NCBI GenBank assembly: GCA_002368355.1
Contig: AP018281.1
Span: forward strand, 4,092,001-4,156,000
DNA: 64,000 nucleotides
Origin: Chondrocystis sp. NIES-4102
Lineage (GTDB): Bacteria > Cyanobacteriota > Cyanobacteriia > Cyanobacteriales > Xenococcaceae
Direction of reading: 5' to 3'
The translations under genes were made by a program, and so were the position numbers. The notes under the pieces were generated by a model. The model saw nothing but the letters and a program-made list of their open reading frames with translations. It made no database searches and had not been told where the DNA came from. Numbering within the stretch: position 1 is the stretch's first letter; the number at the start of each line of letters is the position of its first letter. Shown here piece after piece: positions 7,851 through 17,550 of the stretch.

Positions 7851-9902
7851 ATGAACGAGTTATTATTATCTATTGGGCTATCTCAGGAAATATATTATCT
7901 GGGAGGGCCTGAGGTTGGGATATTGCATCTAATCTGTAATGGAATAATCGCCCTTGCCTATTTTTTAATTTCTCTAACATTCTTGTATATTTTATATCGA
8001 CGGGAAGATGTGCCTTTTAAAGGTCTTCTGTTTTTATTTATAATATTTATTTGGCTCTATAGTGCTAGCTACGCTCTAGATATATGGGTATTTTGGCATC
8101 ATGATTACTTAATATCTGGTTTAACTAGACTAGTAACCGCGATAATTTCCTTTACCACAGCGATCGCTTTAATTCTTAAAATTCCAGAAATATTGCTGCT
8201 ACCTTCTCCCAAACAAGTTAATAATATCAATCAGGAACTGCAAAGAACAATTGAAAAACTAGAAGCCCAACAGATAATCGTCAATAAACAAAAACAAAGA
8301 TTACAACATCTGTTAGAAAATCATCAGCAAGCAGAAATAGAATTAGATCGTGAAAAGAACTTCTTACAAGCAATCTTAAGTAATCTCTCCGATGGAATTG
8401 TTGCTTGCGATCAAAATGGCATTTTAACTTTATTTAACCAGGCAACAATAGATTTTCATGGTCTACCTCATACACCTCTGACTGCTGATCAATGGTCAGA
8501 ACACTACAACTTATATCTGATTGATGGACAAACCCCGATGCCTAAAAATCAAGTTCCCCTATTTCGTGCTTTAGCTGGCGAATCGGTGCGCGATGTAGAA
8601 ATGAAGATTGTGCCTAAAGATGGTCAACCGCGTACTATTTTAGCTAACGGCGATCCGATTATTGCTCTTAACGGCAAGAGATTGGGTGCGGTGATAGCGA
8701 TGCGAGATGTCACTGAACTAAAAAAAACTCAACAAGCCTTGTGGGAAAGTCAGGCACAATTTTTGGAAATTTTTACCCATGCTGCTGTTGGTATGGCAAT
8801 TGTTGATCTTGATGGTAAGTGGATAGAAGTTAATCCCACTTTATGTCTGATGTTGGGTTATAGCCATAGAGAATTGCAAGCTACTAATTTTCAAGCGATT
8901 ACCTACAGCGAAGATTTAGATCAAGACTTGCTAAAAGTACAAGAGTTACTATCAGGAGAAATTGCTTCTTACCAGATGGAAAAACGCTATATCCATAAAC
9001 ATGGTAATCTTATCTGGATTAATCTTAGTGTCTCTTTAGTTAGAAATAAATTACAACAACCTTTATATTTCGTTACCCTACTCGAAAATATCAATCAACG
9101 CAAACAAGCTGAACTAGCATTAGCCCAACTTAATGAAGATTTAGAGGAAAGAGTAGAAAGACGTACCACTAAACTAGAAAAAATTAATAATTTACTGCGA
9201 CAGACAAGCGAACAACTAAAAAAAAGCAATCAGGAATTAGAACAATTTGCCTATATAGCGTCCCACGATCTCAAAGCCCCCTTAAGAGCGATCGCGAATT
9301 TATCTCAATGGCTAGAAGAAGATTTAGAAGATAAATTAGATGACACTAGTAGACATAATTTAAATCTATTAAGAGGTAGAGTTCATCGCTTAGAAAACTT
9401 AATTAATGGTCTGTTAGCTTATTCTAGGGTTGGCAAAGTTAAAAATGAAACAAAAAAGGTAATAATTGCCGATTTATTAGCAGATATTATTGACTTATTA
9501 GCTGTAGGGTCAAATTTTGAAATCAATATTCAAGGAACAATGCCAACCTTAATCACAGAAGAATTACCCCTACAACAAGTATTTAGTAACCTAATTAGTA
9601 ATGCCGTAAAACATAGCGATCGCCATGCTGGAAAAATTACCATTTCTGTAGTAGAACAACAAGAATTTTGGGAATTTGCCGTTGCTGATAATGGTCAAGG
9701 GATCGAGGCGCAATATCATGACAAAATCTTTACCCTCTTCCAAACTTTAAAGGCACGAGATGAGCAAGAAAATACAGGTATTGGTTTAGCGATTGTTAAA
9801 AAAGCTGTAGAAAATCAAGGAGGGCAAGTTACGGTTGAATCTGAGTTAGGAAAAGGAACTACTTTTCGTTTTACTTGGAAAAAAATTTCAAATAATAATT
9901 AA
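7851..9902 (+). CDS. Sensor histidine kinase with degenerate ethylene-receptor-type membrane domain
   Basis: About 683 residues. Residues 24-117 form three membrane helices that align without gaps to the ethylene-binding domain of ETR1 and cyanobacterial SynEtr1 (GIIALAYFLIS, EDVPFKGLLFLF, LDIWVFWH, TAIISFTTAIALI). But the positions of ETR1 Asp25, Cys65 and His69 are Asn30, Tyr70 and Tyr74, so copper and ethylene binding is doubtful. Two PAS domains follow (about 170-295 and 300-425), then a coiled coil, HisKA (ASHDLKAPLRAI) and HATPase (NLISNAVKHSD, DNGQGI, TGIGLAIVKKA). ATG 7851 was chosen; TTG at 7836 is the alternative. Neither has a strong ribosome-binding site. Confidence 0.87.
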   Translation: MNELLLSIGLSQEIYYLGGPEVGILHLICNGIIALAYFLISLTFLYILYRREDVPFKGLLFLFIIFIWLYSASYALDIWVFWHHDYLISGLTRLVTAIISFTTAIALILKIPEILLLPSPKQVNNINQELQRTIEKLEAQQIIVNKQKQRLQHLLENHQQAEIELDREKNFLQAILSNLSDGIVACDQNGILTLFNQATIDFHGLPHTPLTADQWSEHYNLYLIDGQTPMPKNQVPLFRALAGESVRDVEMKIVPKDGQPRTILANGDPIIALNGKRLGAVIAMRDVTELKKTQQALWESQAQFLEIFTHAAVGMAIVDLDGKWIEVNPTLCLMLGYSHRELQATNFQAITYSEDLDQDLLKVQELLSGEIASYQMEKRYIHKHGNLIWINLSVSLVRNKLQQPLYFVTLLENINQRKQAELALAQLNEDLEERVERRTTKLEKINNLLRQTSEQLKKSNQELEQFAYIASHDLKAPLRAIANLSQWLEEDLEDKLDDTSRHNLNLLRGRVHRLENLINGLLAYSRVGKVKNETKKVIIADLLADIIDLLAVGSNFEINIQGTMPTLITEELPLQQVFSNLISNAVKHSDRHAGKITISVVEQQEFWEFAVADNGQGIEAQYHDKIFTLFQTLKARDEQENTGIGLAIVKKAVENQGGQVTVESELGKGTTFRFTWKKISNNN

Positions 9903-10248
9903 ATTAAAAATATCTCTAACTTTTAGCCGACGACAAATATAAGCCCATAGATTAAGATAAATTTGTAAGAAATAATATACATATTTCGGTTATTGAGATA
10001 TCAATACAGCGTATTTTCACATATTTAAAGCATCAGAACATTGTTTGAATCAATTATAAAATTTTGATTTAATAATAAGTGGATAGCTGGAGAAAAATAA
10101 CTAGCAATAGAAAATATATCTCTTGCTTTTTATTTATTGCTTATTGTGTATCTACTGCATAATAATATAGATATAGATAGAGATTTTAAAACATACATCT
10201 TAGTTATCAAAAACTATATGTAATCCGACTAATTGCTAACAGATAATC
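9903..10248. other. Gene-free spacer in the signalling island
   Basis: About 345 AT-rich bases between the sensor kinase and the Rcp1-type regulator. No open frame or clear hairpin seen. It is long enough that the downstream genes probably have their own promoter. Confidence 0.5.
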
Positions 10249-10680
10249 ATGCAGGAAAAACCTATTAACATATTATTAGTGGAGGATGACATAGTTGATG
10301 TTATGAACGTAAAGCGAGCGTTTAGACAATATAAAATAACTAATCCTCTATATGTCGCCCATAATGGGATAGAAGCCTTGTCGATGTTACGCTCTCAACC
10401 AGGGAAACCAGCCGAAGTGCCAACAACTAGGAGATTAATTCTACTAGACCTAAATATGCCTAAAATGAACGGTTTAGAATTTCTCCAGGAGATTCGACAA
10501 GATCCAGAGTTAAAAAGAACTCCCGTTATCGTCTTAACCACCTCAGATGAGGATCGAGATAGAATAGAAGCATATAACTTTAATGTAGCAGGTTATATTC
10601 TAAAACCAGTTACCTTTGGTAGTTTTGCAGGGGTAATGGTAGCACTAACTAACTATTGGACTTTATGTGAAATGCCTTAG
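10249..10680 (+). CDS. Rcp1-type single-domain response regulator
   Basis: 143 residues. The opening INILLVEDDIVDVMNVKRAF, the phosphoacceptor in LILLDLNMPKMNG, VLTTS, and the ending GYILKPVTFGSFAGVMVAL are typical of the Rcp1 subfamily, small receivers paired with cyanobacterial phytochromes and PAS kinases. No DNA-binding domain. It lies only 14 bases before the next kinase gene, so the two are an operon; the receiver could be the target of that kinase or of the kinase just upstream. Confidence 0.9.
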   Translation: MQEKPINILLVEDDIVDVMNVKRAFRQYKITNPLYVAHNGIEALSMLRSQPGKPAEVPTTRRLILLDLNMPKMNGLEFLQEIRQDPELKRTPVIVLTTSDEDRDRIEAYNFNVAGYILKPVTFGSFAGVMVALTNYWTLCEMP

Positions 10681-10694
10681 ACAGTGATTACATA

Positions 10695-11963
10695 ATGATT
10701 GAAGAACACTTTTCTATTTTATTGGTTGATGATGATGAAGTTGATCGCCTAGCAGTGCAAAGAGCATTAAAAAAGGCTCAGGTTTCAATTGAGTTAATAG
10801 AAGCTAAAAATGGGACTGAAGCGATTTCTCAACTACAACTTTCCAAAAACAATCTAATTAAAGTAGTTCCTACTGATTATTCAATAGTTGGGTTTAATAA
10901 GCATATATTTGATTTAATTTTATTAGATTATCGTTTACCAGATATTAATGGGTTAAACTTAATCAAAGAAATACAAGCTGTCAATTTAGACTTACCGATC
11001 ATAGTTTTAACAGGGCAAGGCGATGAAGAAATAGCCGTAGAAATTATGAAAGCGGGGGCAGCAGATTATTTAGCAAAATCTAAAATAGAGCCAGCCATGC
11101 TAGCCAGAGCCATTACTAGTGCTATTCGGTTGCATAAGGCAGAACAAGCTGTAAAACTTGCTAATCAGTGTTTAGTTGCCAATAACGAATTATTAAAACT
11201 TAAGAACAAAGAATTAGAAAAACAACAAGAACAAATAAAAATACAGAATATAAAATTAAAGGAATCATATAATCTTAAATCAGAATTTCTAGCAACTATG
11301 TCCCATGAATTACGCACGCCAATGAATGCAATTATGGGATTTTCACAATTACTATTACGTCAGTATCCAGAACCTTTAAGCCCACAGCAGCAGAATCTTG
11401 TACAACGGATTTTTAATAATAGTAAGAATCTGCTAGATATGATTAATGAGATGTTGGATTTCTCTAAAATAGAAGCGGGGAAATTAGAGTTAAATATTCA
11501 AAATTTAGATTTAGCTAATATTATTACTATAACTGTTGAAGAATTACGGTCTCTAGCAGTGCAAAAAAACATAGATTTAGCGATCGAAATCAATCTTCAA
11601 GATCAAGTATTGATTCAAGATATCAACTTTATTAAACGTAGCTTAATCAATTTACTCTCGAATGCGATCAAGTTTACAGAAATAGGTTGTGTAAAAGTAA
11701 AAGCATGGGAAATAAATAACAATAGAATTGGAATTGCTGTAATCGATACAGGAATAGGAATATCTTTAGAAGATCAAGAGAAAATTTTTCAGGCGTTTCG
11801 CCAAGTGGATCAAAGTTTTACTCGTCATTATTCTGGCACAGGATTGGGTTTAGCAATTACAGAATCTTTAGTAAAAATGATGGGAGGAGAAATAACAGTA
11901 GAAAGTGAATTGGGTAAGGGAGCAACTTTTACGCTACAAATCCCTCGTAAGCATGATGGATAA
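10695..11963 (+). CDS. Hybrid protein: N-terminal receiver plus histidine kinase
   Basis: 422 residues. Receiver at about 5-140 (ILLVDDDEVDR, LILLDYRLPDING, VLTGQG, AKSK), then a Lys/Gln-rich coiled coil (about 155-195), HisKA with FLATMSHELRTPMNAIMGFS, and HATPase with SLINLLSNAIKFTE, DTGIGI and GTGLGLAITES. No membrane helix, so it is cytosolic. A receiver fused ahead of a kinase suggests it receives phosphate or is allosterically switched by it. Co-transcribed with the Rcp1-type gene; the next hybrid kinase follows 67 bases later. Confidence 0.92.
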   Translation: MIEEHFSILLVDDDEVDRLAVQRALKKAQVSIELIEAKNGTEAISQLQLSKNNLIKVVPTDYSIVGFNKHIFDLILLDYRLPDINGLNLIKEIQAVNLDLPIIVLTGQGDEEIAVEIMKAGAADYLAKSKIEPAMLARAITSAIRLHKAEQAVKLANQCLVANNELLKLKNKELEKQQEQIKIQNIKLKESYNLKSEFLATMSHELRTPMNAIMGFSQLLLRQYPEPLSPQQQNLVQRIFNNSKNLLDMINEMLDFSKIEAGKLELNIQNLDLANIITITVEELRSLAVQKNIDLAIEINLQDQVLIQDINFIKRSLINLLSNAIKFTEIGCVKVKAWEINNNRIGIAVIDTGIGISLEDQEKIFQAFRQVDQSFTRHYSGTGLGLAITESLVKMMGGEITVESELGKGATFTLQIPRKHDG

Positions 11964-12030
11964 TTAGAGGATAATTTTTTATTATGATTAACATTTAACA
12001 ATATGTTTAAAAATATTAACCATAATATAC

Positions 12031-13098
12031 ATGCCTGTAACAGAAGCAAGTAAAAAAAAATATATTTTAGCCGTCGATGATATTCCTGATAACCTTTTAT
12101 TAGTTCAATTGGCACTAGAACAAGAAGGACATCATGTTATTTTGGCTCATAATGGTGAAGCAGCTTTAAAACAAATTAAGTTAGCTCCTCCTAGCGTGAT
12201 TTTATTAGATGTAATGATGCCTGGAATGGATGGTTATGAAGTCACCCGAAGGATTCGAGAGGATCGCAATTTACCTTTTATTCCCATATTATTAATTACA
12301 GCTAGAGAAGAATCAAGTCTTATTGAAGGGTTAGATGCTGGAGCGGATGAATTTGTCAGAAAACCCTTTCAAATTGAGGAATTACAGGCGAGAGTACGTT
12401 CAATGCTACGGCTGAAAGAAACAATAGATCAAAGGGAAAATTTTGTTTCTTGTTTGACGCACGATTTAAGAACTCCTTTAATAGCTGCAAATCGAATGTT
12501 AGATTTAATTAGACAGCAAGCATTTGGTGAAATTAGTACTCAACAACAAGAAGCGATCGCGAGTATTGTTAGCAGTAATGATCATATGTTGGCGATGTTA
12601 AATACATTGTTAGAAACTCACCAGTATGAATCAGGACAAAAAGTATTGGGTTTTTTGCCTCTTGATTTAAAGTCTTTAATTGAGGAAATAATTACTGAAT
12701 TGACACCTTTAGCTAGGGAGAAAAAGCTAGAGTTAAAATCAGATGTAGTTGTAGAATCAATTGAGATAAAAGGCGATCGCTTAGAACTACGTCGCGCACT
12801 TACAAATCTCATTGCTAATGCTATTAAATTTACTGATCTAGGTGAGATTATAGTCTCTTTATCCTACAATGAATTAAAGGTAATCATCAAAGTTAGCGAT
12901 ACGGGCATTGGTATTTCTGCCCAAGAACAACAAGGCATTTTTCAAAGATATCATCAAGGTAATCATCGACGCTCTGGTAAAGGTTTGGGATTATATCTGT
13001 GTCAACAGATTATTAATGCTCATCGGGGCGAAATATTGGTAGAATCTCAACTTGATCATGGAACAACTTTTACTGTTTGTTTGCCAAAATCTAATTAA
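12031..13098 (+). CDS. Hybrid protein: N-terminal receiver plus histidine kinase (second copy type)
   Basis: 355 residues with the same order as its upstream neighbour but without the long coiled coil: receiver (ILAVDDIPDN, VILLDVMMPGMDGYEV, ITAREE, RKPF), HisKA with CLTHDLRTPLIAANRMLDLI, and HATPase with RRALTNLIANAIKFTD, DTGIGI and GKGLGLYLCQQII. Cytosolic. The THDLRTPL H-box and a G2 box with LGLYLCQ place it in a different kinase subgroup from the gene before it, so this is not a simple tandem duplication. Last gene of the signalling island. Confidence 0.9.
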   Translation: MPVTEASKKKYILAVDDIPDNLLLVQLALEQEGHHVILAHNGEAALKQIKLAPPSVILLDVMMPGMDGYEVTRRIREDRNLPFIPILLITAREESSLIEGLDAGADEFVRKPFQIEELQARVRSMLRLKETIDQRENFVSCLTHDLRTPLIAANRMLDLIRQQAFGEISTQQQEAIASIVSSNDHMLAMLNTLLETHQYESGQKVLGFLPLDLKSLIEEIITELTPLAREKKLELKSDVVVESIEIKGDRLELRRALTNLIANAIKFTDLGEIIVSLSYNELKVIIKVSDTGIGISAQEQQGIFQRYHQGNHRRSGKGLGLYLCQQIINAHRGEILVESQLDHGTTFTVCLPKSN

Positions 13099-13184
13099 AG
13101 CAATGATCCTAGATTACTTGCTACCCGATTAAATAAGTTGAGATATAACATATTTACTAACAACTCTCGATACTTATAAAAACA

Positions 13185-15095
13185 ATGCTTGATGCTAAAA
13201 TTCCCCCAGGTAGACTACAGGATAAATGGGACTACTATAAGGATCACTGTAAATTAGTTAGTCCTGCAAATAAGAAAAAATATACTATCTTAATAGTTGG
13301 TACAGGTTTAGCAGGTGCATCAGCAGCAGCAACCTTGGCGGAATTAGGCTATAACATTAAAAGTTTTTGTATTCAAGATTCCCCTCGTCGCGCCCATAGT
13401 ATTGCAGCCCAGGGAGGAATTAACGGAGCAAAGAATTATCCTAATGATGGTGATACAGTTTGGAGGTTATTTTACGACACCATCAAGGGGGGTGATTATC
13501 GTTCGAGAGAGGCAAATGTTCATCGTTTAGCACAGATTAGTAACCAGATTATCGATCAATGCGTTGCTCAAGGTGTGCCATTTGCCAGGGAATACAGTGG
13601 TTTACTAGCCAATCGCTCATTTGGTGGATCCCAAGTATCCCGTACCTTCTATGCCAAAGGACAAACGGGACAACAACTGTTATTAGGGGCATATAGTGCT
13701 ATGTCGCGCCAAATTGCTACGGGTAAAATTCAAATGTTTCCCCGACGTGAAATGTTGGATTTAGTAGTTGTTGAGGGCAAAGCTAGGGGTATTATTGTAC
13801 GTAACTTGATTACGGGCGCAATTGAACGTTATGCAGGAGATGCAGTTTTATTGTGTACAGGCGGATATAGTAATGTTTTTTATCTGTCTACTAATGCTCG
13901 TAACTCCAATGTAACGGCTGCTTGGCGATGTCATAAACGCGGAGCTTTATTTGCTAATCCTTGCTTTACTCAAATCCATCCTACTTGTATACCAGTCTCA
14001 GGAGAGTATCAATCTAAATTAACTTTGATGAGTGAGGGTTTGCGTAATGATGGGCGAGTGTGGGTATCGAAAATAGTAGGGGATAAGCGTCATCCTGCTG
14101 ATATTCCTGAAGATCAAAGAGATTACTATTTAGAAACTAGATATCCTAGCTTTGGTAATCTTGTTCCTCGTGATGTCGCCTCACGTAATGCTAAACAAGT
14201 TACCGATGAAGGTAGGGGAGTGGGAGAAACTGGTTTGGCTGTGTATCTTGATTTTAGAGATGCTATCAAAAAGTTAGGGCAACAGATAATTAGCGATCGC
14301 TATGATAATCTATTTCAAATGTATGAGCGGATCACTGGCGAAAATCCCTATGAAGTGCCGATGCGTATATATCCTGCCGTACACTACATTATGGGTGGTT
14401 TGTGGGTAGATTATAACTTAATGAGTACAATAGCTGGGTTGCACGTCTTGGGGGAAGCAAATTTTTCAGATCATGGAGCAAACCGCCTGGGTGCTAGTGC
14501 TTTGATGCAGGGTTTGGCGGATGGTTATTTTATTATTCCTTATACTTTGGGTAATTATCTGGCAACTCATGATTTACCCCCAGTTAATATTGATCACCCA
14601 GCCTTTGAATTATCGGAAGCAACAGTTAATAGTAATATTAGTAAGCTATTAAAAATAGAAGGTAAAAAAACTGTAACAGAGTTTCATCGTCAGTTAGGTA
14701 AAATTATTTGGGATTATGTAGGAATGTCGCGTAATCGGGCTGGATTAGAACAAGCGATCGCGTTAATTCAGGATTTAAGACAGGAATTTTGGCAAAATGT
14801 AACTATCCCTCAACAGCAAGATACTTTTAATAAAAATCTGGAATTTGCTGGTAGAGTTGCCGACTTTTTAGAATTGGGTGAATTGATGGCGCGCGATGCT
14901 TTAGCTAGGGAAGAATCTTGTGGGGCGCATTTCCGCGAAGAATATCAAACATCTGAAGGAGAAGCCCAACGTAATGATCGAGATTTTGCTTATGTTGCAG
15001 CTTGGCAATATCAGGGTAACGAACAAGTTCCTATTTTACACAAGGAAGCTCTGGAATTTGACCATGTGGAGTTAACACAGAGAAGTTATAAGTAA
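13185..15095 (+). CDS. sdhA: Succinate dehydrogenase / fumarate reductase flavoprotein subunit
   Basis: 636 residues. The FAD-binding [17 protein letters not shown] (about 39-55), [20 protein letters not shown] around the flavin-linking His, HPTCIP and RVIxPxDVASR-type active-site regions ([12 protein letters not shown]), and MGGLWVDYN with [20 protein letters not shown] identify the flavoprotein of the Bacillus-type complex II. It oxidises succinate to fumarate and feeds the quinone pool. The iron-sulphur and membrane-anchor subunits are not adjacent; cyanobacteria often keep them at separate loci. No terminator was obvious. Confidence 0.93.
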   Translation: MLDAKIPPGRLQDKWDYYKDHCKLVSPANKKKYTILIVGTGLAGASAAATLAELGYNIKSFCIQDSPRRAHSIAAQGGINGAKNYPNDGDTVWRLFYDTIKGGDYRSREANVHRLAQISNQIIDQCVAQGVPFAREYSGLLANRSFGGSQVSRTFYAKGQTGQQLLLGAYSAMSRQIATGKIQMFPRREMLDLVVVEGKARGIIVRNLITGAIERYAGDAVLLCTGGYSNVFYLSTNARNSNVTAAWRCHKRGALFANPCFTQIHPTCIPVSGEYQSKLTLMSEGLRNDGRVWVSKIVGDKRHPADIPEDQRDYYLETRYPSFGNLVPRDVASRNAKQVTDEGRGVGETGLAVYLDFRDAIKKLGQQIISDRYDNLFQMYERITGENPYEVPMRIYPAVHYIMGGLWVDYNLMSTIAGLHVLGEANFSDHGANRLGASALMQGLADGYFIIPYTLGNYLATHDLPPVNIDHPAFELSEATVNSNISKLLKIEGKKTVTEFHRQLGKIIWDYVGMSRNRAGLEQAIALIQDLRQEFWQNVTIPQQQDTFNKNLEFAGRVADFLELGELMARDALAREESCGAHFREEYQTSEGEAQRNDRDFAYVAAWQYQGNEQVPILHKEALEFDHVELTQRSYK

Positions 15096-15249
15096 TTAAA
15101 TTTGGGCTGGTTTTTAGTTTTTAGCTTTTAGCTCTTAACATCCTAGATGATCATAATAATTACTAACTCCAGACTCTTTAGTTTTTACTCGCTGTTTACT
15201 ACCCACTACCCACTACCTATTTGCGCAGCTTATCCTTTAGGGCTACCTA
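15096..15249. repeat. CT-rich repeat tract (CCCACTA-type heptamers)
   Basis: Contains TTTTTAGTTTTTAGCTTTTAG near 15111-15132, also found in the element at 31.6 kb, then direct repeats of ACTACCC/ACTACCT around 15197-15222 and 15244-15290. The tract runs into the 3' end of the next gene and supplies its last codons. No clear inverted termini here. Confidence 0.55.
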
Positions 15250-16566
15250 CTACCTAGTCCCCCTACCTACTCCCTCAAGCATTTGTTGTAAAATTGCTAC
15301 CAAGCGATCGTTTAGTAGTTGGATATTATATTCAGTTTCTATTTTTTTCCGTCCTGCTTGCCCCATTTTCTGCCTTAATTGGGGATTAATGAGCAATTGT
15401 TCGATTTTTATGGCTAAATTGTCTATATCTTTTTCTGGTAGTAGGTATCCTGAAATGCCATCTTGAATTAATTCTGGTATCCCACTGTGATAGGTACTAA
15501 TGACAGGTAAACCTCGTGCCATTGCTTCCATTAATGATACAGGAATGCCCTCACAATCTCCAGTTTCACTAGTTACACTGGGTGCTAAAATTATATCTGC
15601 TTGAGCAAGAAGTGTAGCTATTTCTGGTTGTTGTTTCCAGCCTAAAAGTTTGATATTTTTAACTACATTTAGTTGTTGAATTAGTTGTTGTAGTTCGCTT
15701 TTTAATATTCCATCACCTATAATTTGATATTCTAAATTGGGGTAACGGGGTATTAATTGCGCCACTGCTTGAATACTATATTTTAAACCTTTTTTACTTA
15801 CTAAACGGGCGATACTTATTAGGCGTATTTCGTTATCTTTTTCTTGGGGAATTAGATATGGAAACTTCTGGCAATCTACACCCATATGATGAACTATAAT
15901 TTTATTTTTAGGACAGCCTAAACTTATTATTTTTTTTTGCCAATGTTGACTAATAGGTTGCAGTAAATCTGCCTCAATAAAAAGATTTTTATATATATTT
16001 TGGGAATAAAGATTTAAATAGCTACCGAGATCATAACCGTGGAAAAAAACCGTAATTTTGGCTTGTGTTAATCCTAAATCTTTTAGTAATATTGCCTTTA
16101 AACCATTGCGTCCATAATGACAAACAATAACATCATAGGGTGGCTGTTTTAGCCAAGGAATTGTGAGATATATAGGTCTTAGAAAACTAGCAGGTTCTCC
16201 ATAATTGCTACGATTATATTTAATTAGGTTAATAGTGCGTCCTAATATTTGGGGATTTTTATAGAAGTTAGAAATTAATAACCAAAATGCTTTTAAAACA
16301 CGCCAAATAAGATTAGCTGGTATAGGGGTATAGTAGGTGCGAGATAATAATTCATATTGTTGTACTTCTGAATGAATTGGTAGATTATTTTTATTTTGGC
16401 TAATGCCAATAGTTTCGCTAGGGGGATGGCGATTACTCTTTGGGTACGCTACGCGATCGCAATAAATATCTACTTCATGCCCACGGTCTATTAAACCTGT
16501 AATTTGATTTAAAATAAAAGTTTCTGATAAGGTGGGAAATTGATCTACAATAAATGCAATTCGCAT
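15250..16566 (-). CDS. Family 4 glycosyltransferase (GT-B fold)
   Basis: 438 residues. The N-terminal MRIAFIVDQFPTLSETFILNQ is typical of GT4 enzymes of exopolysaccharide pathways. The C-terminal nucleotide-sugar domain has RLVSKKGLKYSIQAVAQL, IIGDG, LLGWKQ, and the acceptor ExxxxxxxE-type motif in EGIPVSLMEAMARGLPVIST. Cytosolic, probably adding a sugar to a lipid-linked polysaccharide. It lies 37 bases after a methyltransferase and near a flippase, so the group builds a surface glycan. The last residues (about LEGVGRGTR) are encoded by CT-rich repeat DNA and are probably not ancestral. Confidence 0.88.
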   Translation of the reverse strand: MRIAFIVDQFPTLSETFILNQITGLIDRGHEVDIYCDRVAYPKSNRHPPSETIGISQNKNNLPIHSEVQQYELLSRTYYTPIPANLIWRVLKAFWLLISNFYKNPQILGRTINLIKYNRSNYGEPASFLRPIYLTIPWLKQPPYDVIVCHYGRNGLKAILLKDLGLTQAKITVFFHGYDLGSYLNLYSQNIYKNLFIEADLLQPISQHWQKKIISLGCPKNKIIVHHMGVDCQKFPYLIPQEKDNEIRLISIARLVSKKGLKYSIQAVAQLIPRYPNLEYQIIGDGILKSELQQLIQQLNVVKNIKLLGWKQQPEIATLLAQADIILAPSVTSETGDCEGIPVSLMEAMARGLPVISTYHSGIPELIQDGISGYLLPEKDIDNLAIKIEQLLINPQLRQKMGQAGRKKIETEYNIQLLNDRLVAILQQMLEGVGRGTR

Positions 16567-16603
16567 TTGGTAATTTATTATCTGGTTAAAGTTGATTTAG
16601 CAA

Positions 16604-17362
16604 TTAGAGATTTTTATATTTGGCTTTGATAAAAGGTGATAATAACCTTAGTTGATAATATTTTAGTTGACGTTGAAATTTAACCATTGAACTGGGTTTA
16701 GCTTCCGAAAAACAAGAACGTTGTTTACTAAAAACACAATGAATATATTGATTTTCTCTCCAGATATCAAGGTAAGTAAAATATTCTAAATTAAAACCAT
16801 ATTTTAAAGCATATTGCAGTAACATCTGAAGTTCAATTACTTCGTCAATAATTTGTAATTCTTGAGGCTGATATTCTCGAAGATACAATTGATATTCAGG
16901 ACTTGGATAAGTAAAAATTAATTTAGCGCGATCGCTGGTAATTTGACTTAAATTATTGAAAAGTTGCTCATAACTATAATTAGGTAAATGTTCAATTACA
17001 TCAACCATAGTTACTAGATCCACAGGAGATATTAATCGTTCCCGAATGGTGGCAAAATTTTTAACTATATCAACATTTAAAAACTCTATTTTATCCGATT
17101 TAATAGTTCTACGGGCATAATTAATATTGTTTTGGCTTAAATCACAGGCTAAAATTTTCCCTTGGCTTAATTTATTAGCCATTTGTTCGGCAACAATTCC
17201 AATTCCACAACCGAGATCTAAAATATTACTATCAGAATTTATATAATTATTAATTAACTGTATCGCTTGCTCAATACGTAAATTACCATACAGTCTATAT
17301 TCCAGCATCCTACTGGCAGTAAAATCATCGTAAAATTGTTTAACTTCTGTTGAGTCTGTCAT
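16604..17362 (-). CDS. Class I SAM-dependent methyltransferase
   Basis: 252 residues with a Rossmann methyltransferase core: motif I ILDLGCGIGIVAEQ (about 44-57), acidic end of strand 2 at ILACDLS, motif II region VTMVDVIEHLPN and post-motif LIFTYPSPEY. The VIEHL pattern is common in methyltransferases of polysaccharide and lipid gene clusters. Substrate not determinable; position beside a glycosyltransferase and flippase suggests modification of a surface glycan or its carrier. Confidence 0.85.
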   Translation of the reverse strand: MTDSTEVKQFYDDFTASRMLEYRLYGNLRIEQAIQLINNYINSDSNILDLGCGIGIVAEQMANKLSQGKILACDLSQNNINYARRTIKSDKIEFLNVDIVKNFATIRERLISPVDLVTMVDVIEHLPNYSYEQLFNNLSQITSDRAKLIFTYPSPEYQLYLREYQPQELQIIDEVIELQMLLQYALKYGFNLEYFTYLDIWRENQYIHCVFSKQRSCFSEAKPSSMVKFQRQLKYYQLRLLSPFIKAKYKNL

Positions 17363-17484
17363 GGTTGCACAGTAATAAAAATATCTAGTCTAATAAATCC
17401 TTGCTCTTTATTTAACTTTATCTTCACGTTACAAAAAAGATCCCGCGTGAGGGTGCAATTAAATTAATTAACACAAAACAGTTA

Positions 17485-17499
17485 TACCAAGCCTTGGTA
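17485..17499. promoter_or_regulatory. 15-bp perfect inverted repeat upstream of the methyltransferase gene
   Basis: TACCAAG-C-CTTGGTA lies in the 188-base spacer, about 120 bases upstream of the methyltransferase start. Its short loop is more like a protein-binding dyad than a terminator, and no T-run follows on either strand. Role is inferred. Confidence 0.35.
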
Positions 17500-17550
17500 A
17501 GACTCAAGTTATCACGGGTGGCATAAATAAAGCCATGACTATCTACTGAC

